Assembly: GCA_964626565.1 (NCBI GenBank)
Contig: CAZVFX010000086.1
Span: 1-30,805, forward strand
Reading direction: 5' to 3'
Length of the DNA: 30,805 nt
From: CAZVFX01 sp964626565
Lineage (GTDB): Bacteria; Myxococcota_A; UBA9042; CAIXZC01
Part shown: in pieces, positions 19,595 through 28,633 of the stretch
Numbering within the stretch: the first letter of the stretch is position 1
Layout: each line of letters starts with the position of its first letter
Position numbers and translations under genes: made by a program
Notes under the pieces: model-generated
What the model saw: only the letters and a program-made list of their open reading frames with translations
The model's database searches: none
What the model was told of the DNA's origin: nothing

Positions 19595-22500
19595 CTACTG
19601 ACAGTCGGGGTCGTCCGCGTCCGTGAGCCCGTCACAGTCGTTGTCGCATTGGTCGAAGCAGGCGCCATCCCCCGCATCGGTTTCCTTGACCGTGAGGTTG
19701 TTCTCATCGGAACACCACAGACTGTTGAACTTCTCCGGCCCTATGGGATCCGGGGGCGGTTCGGAGGGATTGGCGCACATCCACACTCCCGTACAAGCGT
19801 CCTCGTCCGTGTTGCAAGGGTCCCCGGCGACGCCGGCCAGGGCGCAGCTCCCTCCGCAAGAGTTGTCTCCTGCGGGTGCGAGCCAGAAGCTGACATCATC
19901 CACGTATCCGTTGTTGTCGTTGTCTTGGCCGTCGCAAACGTCGACGGTGTCAACGACGGGCTTCTCCTCACAATAGGTCGCCCCGCCCTGACCGCACCCA
20001 TGGACGTCAACCGGGCAGGCCCGAACGCCTTCCTCGGCAAGGTCTTTGTCGACCCCGCCGTTGTACAACTCGTCCCACGCCGTCTGGGCATCGCACGGGT
20101 CGCCGATGAATAGCACGTCTTCGTCGATTTCGCCGTCACAGTCATCGTCCAGGCCGTTGCAGTACGGGTCGGAGAATTTTCCGGGCAGCGGCTGACAGTC
20201 ACTTACCTCTTCCCCGTCAACGCACGTGGAGGTGCCGGTGTTGGCGCAACAACCTTCCCCGCAGTTGGTCTCTCCCCCTTCGTAGTCTTCGTCGAGGGAC
20301 CCGTCGCAATCATCGTCGATGCCATCGCAAGTGGCGTCATCGTCCGCGGGCTCGCTCGGCGCACAGGTGTCGGATTGTTGCCCATCGGTGCAGACCATGG
20401 TTCCGCTCGCGGCGCACGCACCCACGCCGCACTCGGTGGCCGCACCCGCGTAGTCTTCGTCTATGTCCCCGTCGCAATCGTCGTCAATCCCGTCGCAGGT
20501 TGCGTCGTCTGCGGGGCAGTCGGCCAGGCCCATGGGAGTACCCCCGATGAGGGTGCACACCATTGGCGTTTTCAGCTCACATTTCCCCCCTGCAACGCAG
20601 CAGGACTGACATTCGCATATGCCTTCCCCTCCGCACGGATTGGGAGCGCCGCACTCCTCCGCCAGGCACGCGGCCTCGCAGCATGGATTCGGGTCATCAT
20701 CACAAGTGCCACCCGGCAACCAGAAGCCGCCCTGCTGGGTGCAGTATGGCTCGGTGAAGTCCTCGCAGGCGCCCACAGCGTCTTCGTTGAAGCAGCATGG
20801 ATTGCACGGACAGGGAGCACCACAACCGTCGTCGTCCCCGCAGTCCTTCGAATAGCATTGGGGGTCGCACTCGATCCCGCATTGACCATCGTTGCAGTAC
20901 GGCATTTCGTCGGGGCATTCGCCGCAGGACCCACCACAAGGGTCCGGACCGCACTCCCGGTCCTCGCACCAGATGTCACAGCATTTCTGCTCTTTGTCGA
21001 ACGAGGAGCACAGATCCGCGCCCAGGAAGTCCCCGCCCATGTCGGTGCAATTTGCGTGAGTCTGATCCAGGCAACCGCCTGCGGTTTCCAGCAGGCAGCA
21101 CCCCCCCACGGGGCATTCGCAAACGCCCCCGCATCCGTCCTCCTCGCCGCACTCGACATCGGCACAATCGGGCACGCATTCCTCCTCCTCGCACAGGTCT
21201 TCTAGGCAGAAAAAGCCGGGGTCGCACTCGCACACCCCGCCGCAACCATCGTCGCCACATTCCAAGTCCGGGCATATCGGCTCACATTCGGGTTCCTCAC
21301 AAACGTTCTCCATGCAGATCAGCCCCGGTTCGCACTCGCACACCCCGCCGCAACCATCGTCGCCACATTGCAAGTCCTGGCACTCTGGCTCGCACTCCAG
21401 GTCCTCGCAGGAATGGTCGACGCAGATTTGTCCCCATTCGCACTCTGCGCAGACCCCGCCGCAGCCGTCGTAGCCGCACTCCTTGTCGCTGCAGTCGGCC
21501 TTGCAAACGCACTTGCCCTGCGCACACTCGTAGCCTGCATCGCAGCCCGGCGGGCAGGGGCTCCCGCAACCATCATCGCCGCATTCCTTCTCGTAGCAAT
21601 TGGGCGGGCAGCAACTGTCCGGCCCGCACGCGTCTTCTTCCTGGACCAACCCGGGCATATAGTTGCAGGTCGGAATCGTCACGTCGAGGCACATCCAATG
21701 GTCGTCGCAGCAGGCCTTGCACTTGCAGGTGCCGCCGCACCCGTCGGCTGAGTTGCATTCCTTGTGCAGGCAGTCAGGCTCGCACGGGCAAGGGTCATCG
21801 GCACAGCTCTTCTCCGGCATCTGCTCGCCAATGCACTCTTCATCCAGGAGACCGTCGACGCATTTGCCACTGGGAAGGCAGCAAGCAACTTCAAAGTCCT
21901 GAAGGCAAGTGCCGTAATCCTCGAAGATCCCGCCCACTTCCTCACATTCCGACTCACTAATGCCGTCGTTGCAGGAGCCGTCGGGCTGAGTGCATGACCC
22001 CTCAGTGGGGCCGGCACCACACAGCACCGCTCCAGGAGGGCTGTGAGATAAGCGTGCCAGCGCGGTCTTCGCGACCTTCTCGCCGCGTGGCGTGAACACG
22101 GCGGCTTGGAGTCCGATTACCGCTTCCATGGATATGGTCCCCTCACCCTCCTTTTCGCAGAGGCACTGAGGCTGATGGGACACGATCGTAGCCCCTTCGG
22201 GCAATGCCCGGTGCGCCAACCATTCCGCTTCGGTCACCTGGCTAAGCGCGCCGGAGCAGTGTGTTTCGAGGGTGACCAACTCAACCGATTCGATGGTGAA
22301 ATGGGACGGCATATGGAAATCTTCCCAATGAAGAGTGACCGTGATGGGGACGAGGCCCCCCACCTCTTTCTGGCCGGGAAACGTAGCTTCGCCGGACCAG
22401 AAGTGTTGTGTCGGTTCGTGCACTAGGACAATGGCACTGAAGTGCTCGATATTTGACGACAGCAGGAGCTGCCCGGCCGCGGCGTCGAATTCGAACGTCG

Positions 22501-22903
22501 CATCAAGGCCCTCAGACGTCACCCCATCGTCGCTGGTCAAGAAGATCGGGAACCCTGCGAATGAAAGGTCGGTGCTCTCATCCGGTGCGTGGGGAATTGT
22601 TGCGCTTAACTCCACCGGCTGGAGGAAGGCCAGGCCGTCCGGTGCGAAACGATACACGGTTCCGTCATCGCCGGCTTCGATGGTGATTGATATGGGAGTG
22701 TCCTCGGCCAGTGCTCCCGGCGGGAACTTCAGTGTGAGCACTCCGTCGGGACTGGTGACGGTACCTCCGTCTGCAGCCGAAACGACGGTTCCGGTCGGGG
22801 CCGACGCATCCGGGGTAACGTCTGCCCCGCCGCCTGTCGTGGTCCCCCCGCACCCGGTCGTTCCAAGCACAAACATCGCCAATAATACGATCTGTCCTCG
22901 CAT
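19595..22903 (-). CDS. ZU5-like, CGxDGCGG and MopE-repeat lipoprotein (gene 8)
   Basis: 1102 aa. ATG 22903 has GGGGA 5-6 nt upstream and gives the peptide MRGQIVLLAMFVLGTTGC; an in-frame ATG at 22915 is possible. Cys18 is the predicted lipidated residue, though the -3 position (Thr) is unusual. Residues about 40-180 resemble a ZU5-type beta domain (DGGTVTSPDGVLTLKFPPGA, continuing to a FSAIVLVHEP end). A Cys-poor linker follows. Then comes a segment CCLPSGKCVDGLLDEEC and, at about 371-767, nine CGxDGCGG-type repeats like those of gene 1. The last third has four or five MopE-type motifs (CDGIDDDCDGDIDEDY). No catalytic site is visible. Likely an outer-membrane-anchored, disulfide- and metal-stabilised surface protein. 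It reads in the same direction as gene 7 but a promoter-like 87-bp gap separates them. Confidence 0.88.
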   Translation of the reverse strand: MRGQIVLLAMFVLGTTGCGGTTTGGGADVTPDASAPTGTVVSAADGGTVTSPDGVLTLKFPPGALAEDTPISITIEAGDDGTVYRFAPDGLAFLQPVELSATIPHAPDESTDLSFAGFPIFLTSDDGVTSEGLDATFEFDAAAGQLLLSSNIEHFSAIVLVHEPTQHFWSGEATFPGQKEVGGLVPITVTLHWEDFHMPSHFTIESVELVTLETHCSGALSQVTEAEWLAHRALPEGATIVSHQPQCLCEKEGEGTISMEAVIGLQAAVFTPRGEKVAKTALARLSHSPPGAVLCGAGPTEGSCTQPDGSCNDGISESECEEVGGIFEDYGTCLQDFEVACCLPSGKCVDGLLDEECIGEQMPEKSCADDPCPCEPDCLHKECNSADGCGGTCKCKACCDDHWMCLDVTIPTCNYMPGLVQEEDACGPDSCCPPNCYEKECGDDGCGSPCPPGCDAGYECAQGKCVCKADCSDKECGYDGCGGVCAECEWGQICVDHSCEDLECEPECQDLQCGDDGCGGVCECEPGLICMENVCEEPECEPICPDLECGDDGCGGVCECDPGFFCLEDLCEEEECVPDCADVECGEEDGCGGVCECPVGGCCLLETAGGCLDQTHANCTDMGGDFLGADLCSSFDKEQKCCDIWCEDRECGPDPCGGSCGECPDEMPYCNDGQCGIECDPQCYSKDCGDDDGCGAPCPCNPCCFNEDAVGACEDFTEPYCTQQGGFWLPGGTCDDDPNPCCEAACLAEECGAPNPCGGEGICECQSCCVAGGKCELKTPMVCTLIGGTPMGLADCPADDATCDGIDDDCDGDIDEDYAGAATECGVGACAASGTMVCTDGQQSDTCAPSEPADDDATCDGIDDDCDGSLDEDYEGGETNCGEGCCANTGTSTCVDGEEVSDCQPLPGKFSDPYCNGLDDDCDGEIDEDVLFIGDPCDAQTAWDELYNGGVDKDLAEEGVRACPVDVHGCGQGGATYCEEKPVVDTVDVCDGQDNDNNGYVDDVSFWLAPAGDNSCGGSCALAGVAGDPCNTDEDACTGVWMCANPSEPPPDPIGPEKFNSLWCSDENNLTVKETDAGDGACFDQCDNDCDGLTDADDPDCQ
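20600..21790 (-). repeat. CGxDGCGG protein-repeat array in gene 8
   Basis: About nine units: the two closest are CQDLQCGDDGCGGVCEC and CPDLECGDDGCGGVCEC, which share long stretches of DNA around 21220-21390. Flanking units are more diverged (CLAEECGAPNPCGGEG). The same unit as in gene 1. Boundaries are approximate. Confidence 0.75.
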
Positions 22904-23079
22904 GATTATCCCCATTGCATATGCCCCGTGCCACGATCCGCTCGTAATGCCGGCCCGACAAGCTGCCATGGCTGCTGCTGGGCGTCGGGCACAAAGTCTA
23001 TCGCTTAACTGGAGTTCAGTATAGCAGAAGCCCATCAGGAATACCAGCCGCCCCTGGAGTGGTTTTTGCGCCTTGATTC

Positions 23080-23108
23080 TTGACACGAAGCCCCTTGCCT
23101 GTTTTACT
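23080..23108 (+). promoter_or_regulatory. Strong-looking sigma70-type promoter for gene 9
   Basis: A perfect TTGACA (23080-23085), a 17-nt spacer and TTTACT (23103-23108, 4/6) place the start point near 23115, about 25 nt before ATG 23140, with GAGGAGG in the leader. It is one of the better promoter matches in the window. Confidence 0.55.
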
Positions 23109-23139
23109 TGGAGAAACGATTCTCTTGAGGAGGTCTCGC

Positions 23140-23793
23140 ATGAAGAAGAACAGAATTTGGTTGATTATGTTGGTAACCGTCGCTTTGGCGGGTTCGTACA
23201 TGGCGGCTTGCGACTTCGGTGAGGGCGGCGACGACGCCACCGAAGAGGAGATCCAGACCGCGGATCCGGACGTGTCTACTGGTCCCGCCTGTGGCGACAA
23301 CGCGTGCAACGGCAACGAAGATTGCGCATCTTGTCCGGGCGACTGCGGCGAGTGTGGGGCCGAATGTGGCGACGACGCTTGCAATGGCGATGAGGACTGC
23401 ACCACTTGCGCGGCTGATTGCAGGGAATGCCCCGAGTGCGAGTGTGACTACAACGGCGGCATCTGCGAAGCAGCCGAGAATCCTTCCACCGTGGCTTGCG
23501 ACTGCGACCCGGACTGCGAAGGTGGCGGCCAGGCGTGTTCGGCCGACGGTCACTGCGACACGTACTGCCCGAAGAACGAAGACCCGGACTGCGAAGGCTG
23601 CGAGTGCGACTACAACGATGGCATCTGCGAGCCGGAATCCGACGGTAGCGATACCGCGTGCGACTGCGACACCGATTGCGCGGACACCGACCCGTGTGGC
23701 GAAGACGGCCACTGCGACACCTGGTGCGACCCGGGCGGCGTTTGCCAGGACATCGACTGCCCCACCTTCGACGAAGGCGAATGCGAGAAGTAG
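23140..23793 (+). CDS. Small ultra-Cys-rich lipoprotein (gene 9)
   Basis: 217 aa, no named family. ATG 23140 has GAGGAGG upstream and starts MKKNRIWL; the signal ends MAAC (Cys24). The residue after the lipidated Cys is Asp, which in enterobacteria (and reportedly in Myxococcus) favours retention in the inner membrane, unlike the other lipoproteins here. After a short acidic tether the rest holds 34 Cys in about 175 residues: two CGDxACNGxEDCxxC units near residues 50-90, then a duplicated unit of about 45 residues (CECDYNGGICEAAE and CECDYNDGICEPES, each ending DGHCDTxWC-like). The even Cys count allows 17 disulfides, and the many Asp/Glu suggest metal binding. It stands alone between divergent gene 8 and, 107 bp downstream, gene 10. 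Confidence 0.85.
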   Translation: MKKNRIWLIMLVTVALAGSYMAACDFGEGGDDATEEEIQTADPDVSTGPACGDNACNGNEDCASCPGDCGECGAECGDDACNGDEDCTTCAADCRECPECECDYNGGICEAAENPSTVACDCDPDCEGGGQACSADGHCDTYCPKNEDPDCEGCECDYNDGICEPESDGSDTACDCDTDCADTDPCGEDGHCDTWCDPGGVCQDIDCPTFDEGECEK

Positions 23794-23900
23794 CCTGATC
23801 CCGCTGTTTTTCCTCCCTACATCTAGCGCCTGAACACCGGTTCTGCTACCATAAAGAGCGGATACTCGCACCCTGCCATCGGACCATGGAGGCTCCACCG

Positions 23901-25166
23901 ATGCGTTGGCACAGTACGTTGTTGATCGTTGTTTTGCTTGGCGCCGGCTTTTCCTGTTCTGGCAGCGATTCGGCAAAGAACGATGCCGGCTCCGCGGATG
24001 TTTGCCGCGGGTGTGACCTCTCCCGATGGGAGATCGCTGCGGACGTTGGGGGTCTCGATATTCCCCTCGAGGTTGGGGCCGACTCCGAATCCGACGCAGA
24101 GTCGGTGACGGATGTTCCGGAGGTAGCGGACGCTGCGCTGGACATTCCGGGCGATATGGAACTGGACACCCTGAATGATGGCGTGGATCAAGCCGAACTG
24201 GATTCGAAGGCAGATCTGCCTGATGAACTCGAAGAGATTGAGGAAACGGCTGACGTTCCGGACGCGGACAACGGGGAGACCAGTGACGTGGCGTCCACCC
24301 TACCCGACCTGTCCAGCGAAGGGGCCGCGTGTGGGGAGGTGCTGGAGTGCGTAGTGGATGCGTCGTGCAGTTGGGAGGATGAAGCCTGTGTGTCCGGGTG
24401 CGACGATGGCGTGTCCGAACTGGCCACCTGGAAGCTGGATGTACTGAAAGGTTGCTACCAGAACAAGTGTGCGGGCAGTCCGCCCGCCGCGGCTTTTAAC
24501 TGCCTATCGCAATACTGCACGTTGGAAGTGATGGGATGTCTGGGGGGTGACGGCGATTTGACCTGTGATCAGGTTGTCGAGTGCATAACCACGTGCCCGC
24601 CGGGCTCGGAATCGTGCCGCATGGCGTGCATGGGCAAAGCCGCACTCGGGACCATCGACGGCTCCTACGCCATCCTGCAGCAGGGGGGATTCAACCCGTT
24701 CCAGGTGTGGCTTATGGAATGCCTGGGGGGGGAAGGCGACCTGGACTGTGCAGGTGCACACGACTGTCTCTTCGGATGTGGATTCGGCGTCCCGGGAATA
24801 CAACTTGACCAACTGTGTATTATCGAGTGCAACAAGCAGACGTCAGCTCAAGCTCAGGAGATGTGGATGGAGATGATGGCCTGTTGCGAGATCGAGGTAA
24901 AACCAAGCCTTCTGGTCATGTGCCTGGGCGGCACCGGCGAGACCACATGTTTTTCCGAGCTGGATTGCTGGAACGCGTGTGATGCCGACGATCCTGCCTG
25001 CTACAACGACTGCTTCAAACAGATCGCTCCCGACGCGTTGGAAGGTGTGTACAACTTCTTCCTGTGTATGGAGGAGATCTGTCCTACCGAGTTCATCCCC
25101 GCTTGTGATCTGGCCATGGACTGCATGTTGGCGTGCCTCGGTCAGGACGTTCCCGGGGGCAACTAG
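23901..25166 (+). CDS. Lipoprotein with helical Cys-pair repeats (gene 10)
   Basis: 421 aa, function unknown. ATG 23901 is preferred over ATG 23886 because GGAGG ends 8 nt before it and the peptide then opens MRWHSTLLIVVLLGAGFSC. Cys19 is the probable lipid site, although Phe at -2 is atypical. Residues 20-135 are an acidic tether (Asp/Glu every two or three residues). Residues about 140-421 contain four or so degenerate repeats near 90-100 residues with the pattern CLGGxGxxxCxxxxxC, then CxxxC pairs and an Ala-containing helix; the spacing of Cys every four residues suggests paired helices clamped by disulfides. No enzyme motif is visible. The 107-bp gap from gene 9 lacks a clear terminator, so some co-transcription is possible. 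It ends 8 bp from convergent gene 11. Confidence 0.82.
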   Translation: MRWHSTLLIVVLLGAGFSCSGSDSAKNDAGSADVCRGCDLSRWEIAADVGGLDIPLEVGADSESDAESVTDVPEVADAALDIPGDMELDTLNDGVDQAELDSKADLPDELEEIEETADVPDADNGETSDVASTLPDLSSEGAACGEVLECVVDASCSWEDEACVSGCDDGVSELATWKLDVLKGCYQNKCAGSPPAAAFNCLSQYCTLEVMGCLGGDGDLTCDQVVECITTCPPGSESCRMACMGKAALGTIDGSYAILQQGGFNPFQVWLMECLGGEGDLDCAGAHDCLFGCGFGVPGIQLDQLCIIECNKQTSAQAQEMWMEMMACCEIEVKPSLLVMCLGGTGETTCFSELDCWNACDADDPACYNDCFKQIAPDALEGVYNFFLCMEEICPTEFIPACDLAMDCMLACLGQDVPGGN

Positions 25167-25174
25167 CAGAAAGA

Positions 25175-28100
25175 CTACTGAGGTCCGATCCCCGCGGCCC
25201 ACACGTAACTGCGCCAGGTCAACACCGCGGCGTCGTTGTTCCAAGGCATGCCGGAGGAGTGGCCGTAGTACGGAGTCACCATGCGGCGATAGGTCTTGTG
25301 CACCGCGAGAGAAGCCTCTTCGATTGACCCGAGAACGCGTACGTCGGGAGTAGGATTGGACAGGCGCGACTTGTACGTGTAGTCCAGCGGCATCTGACCC
25401 ACGGGAAATACCTGTGAGACAAAGTGTGCATTGTCTCCGAGATTGAAGGTCCCCGCTTGATAGAAGCCTGCAGAGCCCATACCGAAGTTGTCGACCAGGT
25501 CGTCCGCGCGGTGAAAGACGATGCCCACATTGCCGGCAATGTTCTCCGCCAGGAGATGAGATGGACTGTCGAGGGGAGAATTGTACATGAATGCGACCAC
25601 GTCGTACGGGCCGTAGTTGTAACTGCCGTGCATCTGGTTTCCATGAATGATTTTGGCCGTGAATCCCCAGCTAACGAGGTGATCGCGAAGGTCTTCCGCC
25701 CCGTAGCCATCGGCGATGAGTACGGACAGTGGACAATTGTCGGCAATTCCGTCGCCGTTTGAGTCCAGGCCCAGGCAGTCGCTCTCACACGCGTCGGGCA
25801 CGCCGTCATTATTGATGTCTACCAGGTCATCACCACCGGGGCAGATATCGCAGGCATCGGGTACGGTGTCCTCGTCGCCGTCCGAGGCGTCGTCCCCGGC
25901 AGCGCAGGTATCGCAATCATCGGGTACGCCGTCGTTGTCTCCGTCTGCGCCGTCGTCGCCGCCGTCGCACAGGTCGCAGTCGTCGGGAGTCCCGTCGTCG
26001 TCGCTGTCATCAGAGTCATCACCACCGGGGCAGACGTCGTCAACATCGCAGACCCCGTCTGCGTCGCTGTCCGGTTCGTCGGCCCCGTCACAGTTTTCAT
26101 CGACACCGTTGCCGCAGATATCCAGTGCGCCGGCATGGATCGCCGGGTCCAGGGGCTCGCAGTCGTCGTCGTCCGCGACTCCGTCGCCGTCGTCGTCGTC
26201 GTCCACGCAGTCTTTCTGCTCATCGCCGTCAGTGTCTGCAAAGCCCTCATCAACCGCGCCGTCGCACGTGTTGTCAAGGCCGTCGCAAATCTCAATGGCT
26301 GTCTCCTGGCATAACCCCGCTTCGCACTCGCCCGCGCAAGCCCCCCCGTCCCCGCATGCGCCACCGTCCAGTAACGTGAGGAATTCGCACCCCTGATCCC
26401 ACAGGCAAACGTCGAGAGTACACGAACTGCCGTCGTCGCAAAGCAGCGGGTCCCCCGCCACACATGCTTTGTTGGCGCACTGGTCTCCCACGGTGCACAG
26501 GTTGCCGTCGTCGCAGGGCTCCGAATTCGGCGCGTAGGTGCAGCCACCTCCCGGAGCGCATGCGTCTACGGTGCACAGGTTGCCATCGTCGCAATCGAGG
26601 TTTCCGGCCGGGATGCACGCACCCAGATGGCAGTGGTCGCCGTGAGTACACAGGTCGCCGTCATCGCACGGGTCGTTGTTCAGCGCATAGATGCATCCCT
26701 CCGCAGGATCACAGCTATCGGTGGTGCAAGGATTGTCGTCGTGGCACAGTTGGGCGGCGGAAAAAGTACACCACCCTGACTCACAATGGTCTCCGGTGGT
26801 GCACTCGTTGCCGTCGTCGCACAACGGGCCCGTGAGGGGTTCATTGACACATCCGAGGGCCGGATTGCAGTTGTCAGTGGTACACGGGTTCTCGTCGTCA
26901 CACAGCAGGGAAGAACCGGCTATGCACTGCCCCGCCTGGCACGTATCGTTGGTGGTACACACGTCCCCATCGTTGCAGGGAAGGGCGTTGTCCGCGTGGA
27001 CACAGCCGCCGGACGGGTTGCATGAATCGTCGGTGCAAGGGTTGCCGTCATTACAGTTTGCCGGGGTCCCGGAGGTGCATACCCCGGACAGGCAACTGTC
27101 GCTGAGCGTGCATGCGTTGCCTTCCTCGCACGGAATGCCGTCCGCGGTCGCCACGTCATGGCACTCACCGGTGGCCGGGTCACACTCGGCCGCGAGGCAA
27201 GGTGAATCAGGTCCGGAAGGTTCGGGACAAAGCACGGCCGTCCCCGGGGCGATTGTGCAGTGGAACGGGAGAGTGGAGGTGTCGCAAACGAGAGTTCCGT
27301 TGCAAGCGTCGTCATCTTCGAGGTCGGCGCAATCCGCGTCGGCATAACAATCACAGGGAATCTCGATACCTTTGCACTCCGCGTCAATGCACTGGTCGCC
27401 CAAGGTGCAAGGGTCCCCATCGTCACATCCGTCGTTGTTGGGGATGTACTCGCAACCACCGTTTTCCATGCAAATGTTCTCGGTGCACGGATTCTCATCT
27501 TCGCATATTACCGGGTCGCCGGCACAGACCCCGGAAGTGCAATGATCTGCGACGGTGCACGGGTTGCCGTCCATGCATTCGCCTCCATCGAGGGCTACAA
27601 ATTCGCAACCTTCCTCACCGTTGCACAGGTCGTCGGTACACTGGTTTTCGTCGTCGCAGGCCAGCCCTGACGGCGTTGCGCCCTCTTCGTCCACATCCCC
27701 GTCACAATCGTCGTCGACTCCATTGCACGATTCCTGGACCGGCGAAGGCGCATCGCAAGCCGAAAGCCCTTCCTCGGCGCACACGCGCTTGCCGTCGCAA
27801 ATACCCCACTCGTTAGCAACGAGGCAAGGAGTCCAGAGGCCCAGGGAAACGGATTTTGCAGTACAAGGACAGACTCCGGCGTCAGCCACGCACTGGGCCA
27901 ACTGGACCCCGTCAACGGTTAGCGCCTGCGAACACGAAAATCCCCAGGGGCAGTCCTCGTCCGCAGTACACCCGCCGCCACAGAAACTCCCCTCGGCTCC
28001 GTAGTCGAGGCAGGCGTCATCCGCCCCGGTTGGACCGGTACAATCAGCGCCGGTCGCACACGGTTTGCACAAGTTTGCAAAGTCTGAGACACAAATGAAT

Positions 28101-28495
28101 ACCACGTCCGGGTCCGTGCCCGCCACCTGTTTGCAGCTCCACCCCTCGACGCATTCCTCATAGCAGGTTTGGGAACAGAGACTCTCGCCCATGTGCTCGA
28201 CGCAGAACCCCGATTGGCAATCCGCGTTTTCCTGGCACGGGCCCAGGAAGCAACCCTCCCCCGGCGCGCATGGGCTGCCCGTGTCGTCCCGTGGCAGCTC
28301 CAGAATCCACTGGTCAAGTGCGCCATCTGTGCCGCCAAGTGTGACATCTTGGCGCACTTCGGGGCTTGTGTCTAATGGTGAGGCCACTGCGTCGCTCGTA
28401 TCGCGGGCATCCTGATAGAGAGAGACGCCGCCGGCGCCGGTGCATGCGATGAACGCTAACAAGGTCGGCGTCAGGAGGAAGATTGCACTTTTCAT
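25175..28495 (-). CDS. Lipoprotein with CTDC-type Cys repeats, TSP3 repeats and ThuA-like C-terminus (gene 11)
   Basis: 1106 aa. ATG 28495 has AGAGGGC 4-5 nt upstream and begins MKSAIFLLTP; Cys18 is the likely lipid site. Residues about 70-245 are the Cys module shared with genes 4 and 5. A MopE motif (CNGVDDDCDGDVDEEG) sits near 255. Residues about 275-722 are a long array of CDDGNPCTxDxC units, the pattern known from Dictyostelium extracellular-matrix proteins (CTDC repeat), alternating with DxCxxGxC units. Another MopE motif and thrombospondin type-3-like DSDGDGVPDDCD units follow to about 915. The C-terminus (918-1106) is not repeat-like. It begins VLIADGYGAEDLRDHL and ends TWRSYVWAAGIGPQ, resembling the Rossmann-type ThuA/class I amidotransferase-like fold, but no catalytic Cys-His pair could be assigned. 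Role unknown; a modular surface protein. Confidence 0.87.
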   Translation of the reverse strand: MKSAIFLLTPTLLAFIACTGAGGVSLYQDARDTSDAVASPLDTSPEVRQDVTLGGTDGALDQWILELPRDDTGSPCAPGEGCFLGPCQENADCQSGFCVEHMGESLCSQTCYEECVEGWSCKQVAGTDPDVVFICVSDFANLCKPCATGADCTGPTGADDACLDYGAEGSFCGGGCTADEDCPWGFSCSQALTVDGVQLAQCVADAGVCPCTAKSVSLGLWTPCLVANEWGICDGKRVCAEEGLSACDAPSPVQESCNGVDDDCDGDVDEEGATPSGLACDDENQCTDDLCNGEEGCEFVALDGGECMDGNPCTVADHCTSGVCAGDPVICEDENPCTENICMENGGCEYIPNNDGCDDGDPCTLGDQCIDAECKGIEIPCDCYADADCADLEDDDACNGTLVCDTSTLPFHCTIAPGTAVLCPEPSGPDSPCLAAECDPATGECHDVATADGIPCEEGNACTLSDSCLSGVCTSGTPANCNDGNPCTDDSCNPSGGCVHADNALPCNDGDVCTTNDTCQAGQCIAGSSLLCDDENPCTTDNCNPALGCVNEPLTGPLCDDGNECTTGDHCESGWCTFSAAQLCHDDNPCTTDSCDPAEGCIYALNNDPCDDGDLCTHGDHCHLGACIPAGNLDCDDGNLCTVDACAPGGGCTYAPNSEPCDDGNLCTVGDQCANKACVAGDPLLCDDGSSCTLDVCLWDQGCEFLTLLDGGACGDGGACAGECEAGLCQETAIEICDGLDNTCDGAVDEGFADTDGDEQKDCVDDDDDGDGVADDDDCEPLDPAIHAGALDICGNGVDENCDGADEPDSDADGVCDVDDVCPGGDDSDDSDDDGTPDDCDLCDGGDDGADGDNDGVPDDCDTCAAGDDASDGDEDTVPDACDICPGGDDLVDINNDGVPDACESDCLGLDSNGDGIADNCPLSVLIADGYGAEDLRDHLVSWGFTAKIIHGNQMHGSYNYGPYDVVAFMYNSPLDSPSHLLAENIAGNVGIVFHRADDLVDNFGMGSAGFYQAGTFNLGDNAHFVSQVFPVGQMPLDYTYKSRLSNPTPDVRVLGSIEEASLAVHKTYRRMVTPYYGHSSGMPWNNDAAVLTWRSYVWAAGIGPQ
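26320..27675 (-). repeat. CTDC-type cysteine repeat array in gene 11
   Basis: More than ten units of about 20-25 residues with core CDDGNxCTxxDxC, alternating between a GC-ending form (NPCTTDSCDPAEGC) and a form ending GxC (DVCTTNDTCQAGQC). The alternation gives a higher-order period of roughly 45 residues. Boundaries are approximate. Confidence 0.75.
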
Positions 28496-28527
28496 CTTGC
28501 CCTCTTTGTCGGTTCCATAACAATGCG

Positions 28528-28556
28528 ATCCTACCCTTGTCACCGCAGACCGGCAA
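28528..28556 (-). promoter_or_regulatory. Putative promoter for gene 11
   Basis: On the minus strand TTGCCG (28556-28551), a 17-nt spacer and TAGGAT (28533-28528), both 4/6 to consensus, lie about 35 nt upstream of ATG 28495. Confidence 0.4.
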
Positions 28557-28568
28557 GGCTGTTCTAAT

Positions 28569-28617
28569 TGGGTGGTAACTACAGTATTGGAGTCAGTACA
28601 GGCGGGCTTACCACCCA
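28569..28617. repeat. 10-bp perfect inverted repeat upstream of gene 12
   Basis: TGGGTGGTAA (28569-28578) and TTACCACCCA (28608-28617) are exact complements separated by 29 bp. They sit between the two divergent promoters, so an operator pair controlling one or both genes is the simple reading. The arms begin TG and end CA. Confidence 0.6.
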
Positions 28618-28633
28618 CTTTGGAAGAAATCGC

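Noticed and set aside
23104..23976. 290-codon open frame on - across gene 9
   Set aside because: Composition (Val, Ala, Arg runs) is the complement of Cys/Asp codons; gene 9 has a promoter, ribosome site and lipoprotein signal on +.
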